From contig OZ022261.1 of the NCBI GenBank assembly GCA_963978905.1, forward strand, positions 12,835,992 to 12,899,991: a DNA stretch of 64,000 bases. The letters are read 5' to 3'. This DNA is from Trichostrongylus colubriformis (lineage: Eukaryota; Nematoda; Chromadorea; Rhabditida; Trichostrongylidae). The notes beneath the pieces were generated by a model, which was given only the letters and a program-made list of their open reading frames with translations, did not search any database and was not told the DNA's origin. Both the position numbers and the translations under genes were made by a program. Positions 57,151-64,000 of this stretch are shown piece by piece (position 1 is the stretch's first letter; every line of letters starts with the position of its first letter).

Positions 57151-57570
57151 CTATTTTAACCGACTGAAACCTACATTCTTGCCGATGTATGCTAACATAG
57201 CTCCAATCGCGTTTACATAGATGTGCAGGCTCCTGTAAAGGAAGCTATCGTAATCTGCACAAACTTTCTGCAAATTCGCGAGTGGCCTACTTTTTCCATT
57301 TATGAACAATATGGAATGGTTTGTGATCTCTAGATTGGCTTCGAACACGTCCAGAATTTTTTGATGTTTACACAGCTCTTTTCCTTCATTGTTCACATTC
57401 TATAGCTTGGGTGCTTACGTTTTTAAGCTCCCTTTTGGCGAGTTTTTGGCCTCTTGTTTTAAATTCATGCGAAATATTTCCGTTTCACCGCTGTTGTCAC
57501 TGCTAAGTTCGTTGAGGAGGGCACTCCACCGTGCTCGACATGCAGTACTATTTTACCTAGGTTTTTATTT
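57151..57570 (-). pseudogene. Possible degenerate coding segment, unidentified
   Basis: The minus-strand open stretch 57396-57151 reads ELCKHQKILDVFEANLEI and RSLHIYVNAIGAMLAYIG, and an upstream stretch at ~57540-57420 reads WSALLNELSSDNSGETEIF and ends in GTAAGC. Composition looks protein-like, but the two stretches cannot be joined in phase and no family is recognised. It may be a relic or chance. Confidence 0.2.
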
Positions 57571-57694
57571 CAAGCCTTAGTTTTGGGCGAAGCCCCTACC
57601 CTCCTCAATCGAGCCTTACGCCGAAATATTCATTTGAATGTACAAGTAAATCATTGTAGAACGCTTCGAGTCGGGGAGGTCAACGCGACAATGA

Positions 57695-60798
<3,104 letters not shown>

Positions 60799-60895
60799 TT
60801 CGTTTCCGATTTTTGTTGAGTTCATAAATTGTTGTTATATGAATGCTTTTTGGGTTTCTTCTGTTTGATTACTTCTGGGTGTATGTTGGAAAATG

Positions 60896-61118
60896 GGGTG
60901 ACTGTCGGGACACACGAATCTAGGCCGTGACCCTGTGACAGCCTGTGGCCTTTGCCCTGTGACATGAATAATTCAGGCAATTTGACTATACAGCGGACAG
61001 ACTTGCAAGGAGGACACGATTTACATGAACAAATTGTCTGAATTATTTAAGGCTTAGGTCAAAGGCCACAGGCTGTTACAGGGTCACGGCCTAGATTCGT
61101 GTGTCCCAACCTACACCC
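60896..61118. mobile_element. Mutator-like MITE with 9-bp target duplication
   Basis: GGGTGACTGTCGGGACACAC at the left and ..GTGTCCCAACCTACACCC at the right. Arms of ~80 bp include GGCCGTGACCCTGTGACAGC and its near complement. TGGAAAATG is duplicated at 60887-60895 and 61119-61127. Lies 98 bp after the rpl-11 stop codon, so it may be within or just past the 3' UTR. Related to 12713-13127. Confidence 0.9.
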
Positions 61119-61127
61119 TGGAAAATG

Positions 61128-62700
61128 GTTTTATTTCGCAATGTTTTGAATCGTTGCTACATGATAAGCTTGATATAGCCGGTCTCTGGTGGACTGTAGC
61201 AAGCTTGAACACGCTTATTGGGTTACAGGGCAACAGTCTTGGAAAGCACAAGATTTCGTGAATCATATACCTGAACCTCTTTCTCTCTACCGTCAGAGCC
61301 ATTTATCAGAATACATCGCAGTCCAGGCTTGCTGAGACCGACTATGTCTCCGAAGTACTGCTTTTACGAGAAGTTTGTGTATCAAAAGATGGCGGACGTT
61401 AAGAAGAAGTACTGACGTGACGCTAGAAAAGTAGCCAGCGGTACGGCTTGTTCCACGGGAACAGGTCGAAAGGAGGGTAGAGATGTCCATGGATATTGTG
61501 TCTAACCGTCCAAGCTTCTCTTTTGATACTGACTCTTGTCAGAAATCGTAGCTTTGTCTAGTGCTCCATAAAAGATGAGTTGTACAAATGTTGGCGACAC
61601 ACTGCGCATTATGCATGGGCACGGAACTAGGCGGCCTGTCTACTTAGGTCGTGGAGTCGTGCTGGTATGATGCGTTGTGTCGGTTTTGGTTTGCCATATA
61701 TGGGTGCGAGGGTTTCTGAGTTCCGTGAATGCGTCGAAGCGATCTGTTTTTTCACCGTGAAGCTTAGATTAGGCGGCGGTTATTCTTGCGAATATTTGCG
61801 GTCCGAGTGAACACTGGGTGTCGATTACTATCGTGGAAAGGACCTGATCGCAGAATCGCATTTTTGCGAGGTATAACCGCAGCCATATTACGTATTCTAA
61901 TGTGAGGCGTATCTGTCAAGCGTTTTTCTAGTGTTTTACGAAATTTGTCCTTTCACTTCTAAGCGGGTGCATTGTTGTGATCATCGTGCACGACCTCAAA
62001 ATGGATACAGAAGTACGTATTGTTGTAGAACCTTTCGTACAATCTCATAGGTACTGTTGAATGAATATTTGATCGTGTGACCGGTGGGGTTTTGTTCTGA
62101 ATGGTACTTTTACAGAGTGGCCTATAAATCTTTGCTAATGGGCCATTCTCTTTATTGACAATACGCTCGCCCTTCGGAATCATCAACGGGGTCGTATTTT
62201 TAAGAATGTCCTCGACAGATGCTCGACACCCACTCTCCCTAAATGGGAAGTCTTTCTACGTTGAAGAAATCTAGCTGATTGATCGATGTTTAGAAGGGTC
62301 GTCAGTCACTATCATACTTTATACAAGGTAACAATGGCATTATTATGGATTGATGAACTTTTTGGGTACACGCTTGAGCATAGACAAAAACGATCATCTC
62401 GACAACAGATGCGTCCACCGTGGAGAGAGCGTCGTCGGATAGGGGGATGGGTGGGGTTGAATATTACATGATATTTGTGAGGGCTGGTTGTGCGTTGACC
62501 CCTCTTCAGGGAAGGTCGTTATTCTCGCAAGTTTTACTCGACGCCAGGCTAGATTCTGGCCAAGGTTTGACTACTCAGTGTTTAGAGAAAATGCAGAAAC
62601 CCGTGTTCTGAAGTGTGTAGGAGTTATCTCGACATGGACAAAAGACGACGGTGAAGGATTTTTTGGCGAGAAAAGGACTTTAAATTACCCGCTGGTCTTC
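61128..62700. other. Intergenic, no gene recognised
   Basis: Several short open frames on both strands but none with a domain or exon chain that I can support. Confidence 0.4.
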
Positions 62701-62825
62701 TGCTTTCACTTTTTCTTATAAAACTTGAAGCTGCGAGTATTTCCAGCATCTTTAATGTCGATAATCATGAAAAAAATGGTTAAGCATATAGAGCTGCATT
62801 TCCGTACCACAACGCCATTTATTGC

Positions 62826-63760
62826 AGCCAATGACGGATTTTGGCAATTTTTCCCGCTTCATGATTTTCATAAAGGCGGGGTGGGTTGATAGGCGCCGCT
62901 GAGTCGTTCATTCACTCATTTCATTAGATGAAACCTATTCTCATTCAAGTACAGTCCATTTCAGAAAAATTGGCGGGGCGTGTCCCACGGACTTGTATGA
63001 ACGTGTATAAAAGTGTATCAAACTCTCTCACCCCGCCACACACTCCCACTCTCGCCACGTACTCTCACTCTCGCCATCCACCCAAATCCGTAGGACACAT
63101 CCCGTCAGTTTTTCTGAGATGGACTATACATGAGCGGGAAATACCTTAGTCCAGCGTGACGCTTGCTGCTGAGGGTCTAGTGGGCACTCTCGAGGCTTCG
63201 CACAGAAAAAAGTCATTTTCGTACTATTATCTGGTGAATGCCAATGTCGTAATTGTAAGTATTTTATTGAGAGAAAGACTTTGAATATTTCACTGGCTTC
63301 ATTCTTCGATGTTTTATAAAAAACCTTGAAAAGTTCAGATGCCGACAGTTTCGGGTCTTTAAAGTCGGTAATCACAAAGAATCACCACGACGCCGTTGGC
63401 TGCAGCCGACGACGGATCTGCAATTTTTCCCGCTTCATGATTTTCATATAGGCGGGGTGGGTTGATGGGCGCCGCTGAGTCGTTCATCACTCATTTCATT
63501 AGTAAACCTATTCTTATTCAAGTACATGAGCGGGAAATACCTTAGCACAGCGTGACGCTTGCCGCTGAGGTCCAGTGAACAGTCTCGAGGCTTCGAACAG
63601 AAAAAAAGTCATTTTCGCACTGTTATTCGGTGAATGCCAATATCGTAATTGTAAGTATTTTATTAAGAGAAGACTTTGAATGTTTCACTGGCTTCATTCT
63701 TCGATGTTTTCTAGAGAAACCTTGAAAAGTTTCGATGCCGACAGTTGCGGCGTTGCTGAC
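62826..63760 (+). repeat. Tandem duplication, ~396-bp offset
   Basis: CATGAGCGGGAAATACCTTA begins at 63129 and again at 63525; CGGATTTTGGCAATTTTTCC / CGGATCTGCAATTTTTCC and GGCGGGGTGGGTTGAT..GGCGCCGCTGAGTCG occur at ~62830-62905 and ~63410-63485. Neighbouring parts (TCACTGGCTTCATTCTTCGA) also recur. The second copy is shorter by small indels. Confidence 0.9.
62952..63126. mobile_element. CAGTCC-type MITE inside the first tandem unit
   Basis: CAGTCCATTTCAGAAAAATT to ..TTTTTCTGAGATGGACTA, bounded by TA at 62950-62951 and 63127-63128. The other tandem unit has the same flanks with a single TA (63523-63524) and no insert, so the ends and the TA duplication are read directly. Inner arms GGCGTGTCCCACGGACTTG / AAATCCGTAGGACACATCC. 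Confidence 0.95.
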
Positions 63761-64000
63761 TATTTCATTCTTTTCTGTTGACAGCAGTGTTTTGTAAAAA
63801 AAAGCACTGTTTCCTCTCTGGTGGTCGGCAGCTTATTTGTAAATTTCAGATGATTTGCTCGAATGCGAGTATCTATCGCGGAGAAATCGTACTACAACTC
63901 TGCAGTTCGATAAATAGGCCACCATATTTACCAAAAATGTGTGAGAAAACTGAGCTATCGAACGTATTTGATTCAAATCTTCCGGATTGTCAGCTTATTC

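Overview
The window looks like nuclear DNA from a clade V (strongylid, hookworm-like) nematode. The genes are split by many short introns of about 50-80 nt with TTTCAG-type acceptors. Start codons of the ribosomal protein genes sit 2-3 nt after an acceptor-like AG, as expected for spliced-leader trans-splicing. Orthologues are recognisable, and the space between genes is filled with degenerate RTE, Penelope-like, Tc1, mariner and MITE sequences. No operon-dense bacterial features, rRNA or CRISPR are present.

Layout. 0.1-2.0 kb (minus): the 5' nine exons of phosphoglycerate kinase, cut by the left edge. 2-29 kb: gene-poor, with two decayed RTE-clade retrotransposons, two dead Penelope-like fragments, a degenerate full-length Tc1-like element, a fold-back mariner relict, several MITEs, two tandem arrays and a tRNA-Gly-like sequence with a damaged B box. 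29-38.3 kb (minus, head to tail): CLC-7-type chloride/proton exchanger (clh-6), EMC subunit 10, mitochondrial ribosomal protein mrps-28. 39.7-48.4 kb: a short minus-strand hypothetical gene and a 14-exon plus-strand Myb/SANT-like gene whose start codons lie 28 bp apart in divergent orientation; the large introns of the plus gene carry seven MITEs. 49.2-60.8 kb: rpl-5 (minus), HMG-CoA lyase (minus) and rpl-11 (plus). 61-64 kb: repeats, including a tandem duplication with one MITE-filled and one empty copy of the same site.

Exon joins given below were worked out by hand from splice sites and reading-frame phase. For mrps-28, EMC10, rpl-5, HMG-CoA lyase, rpl-11 and the Myb-like gene, the joined exons give an uninterrupted frame from ATG to stop. 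RPL-5 and RPL-11 both belong to the 5S RNP of the large ribosomal subunit; the other genes are housekeeping functions (glycolysis, leucine/ketone metabolism, lysosomal ion exchange, membrane-protein insertion, mitochondrial translation) with no evident shared pathway. The most informative observations concern mobile DNA: several MITE families can be assigned to superfamilies from their target-site duplications read directly in this window.
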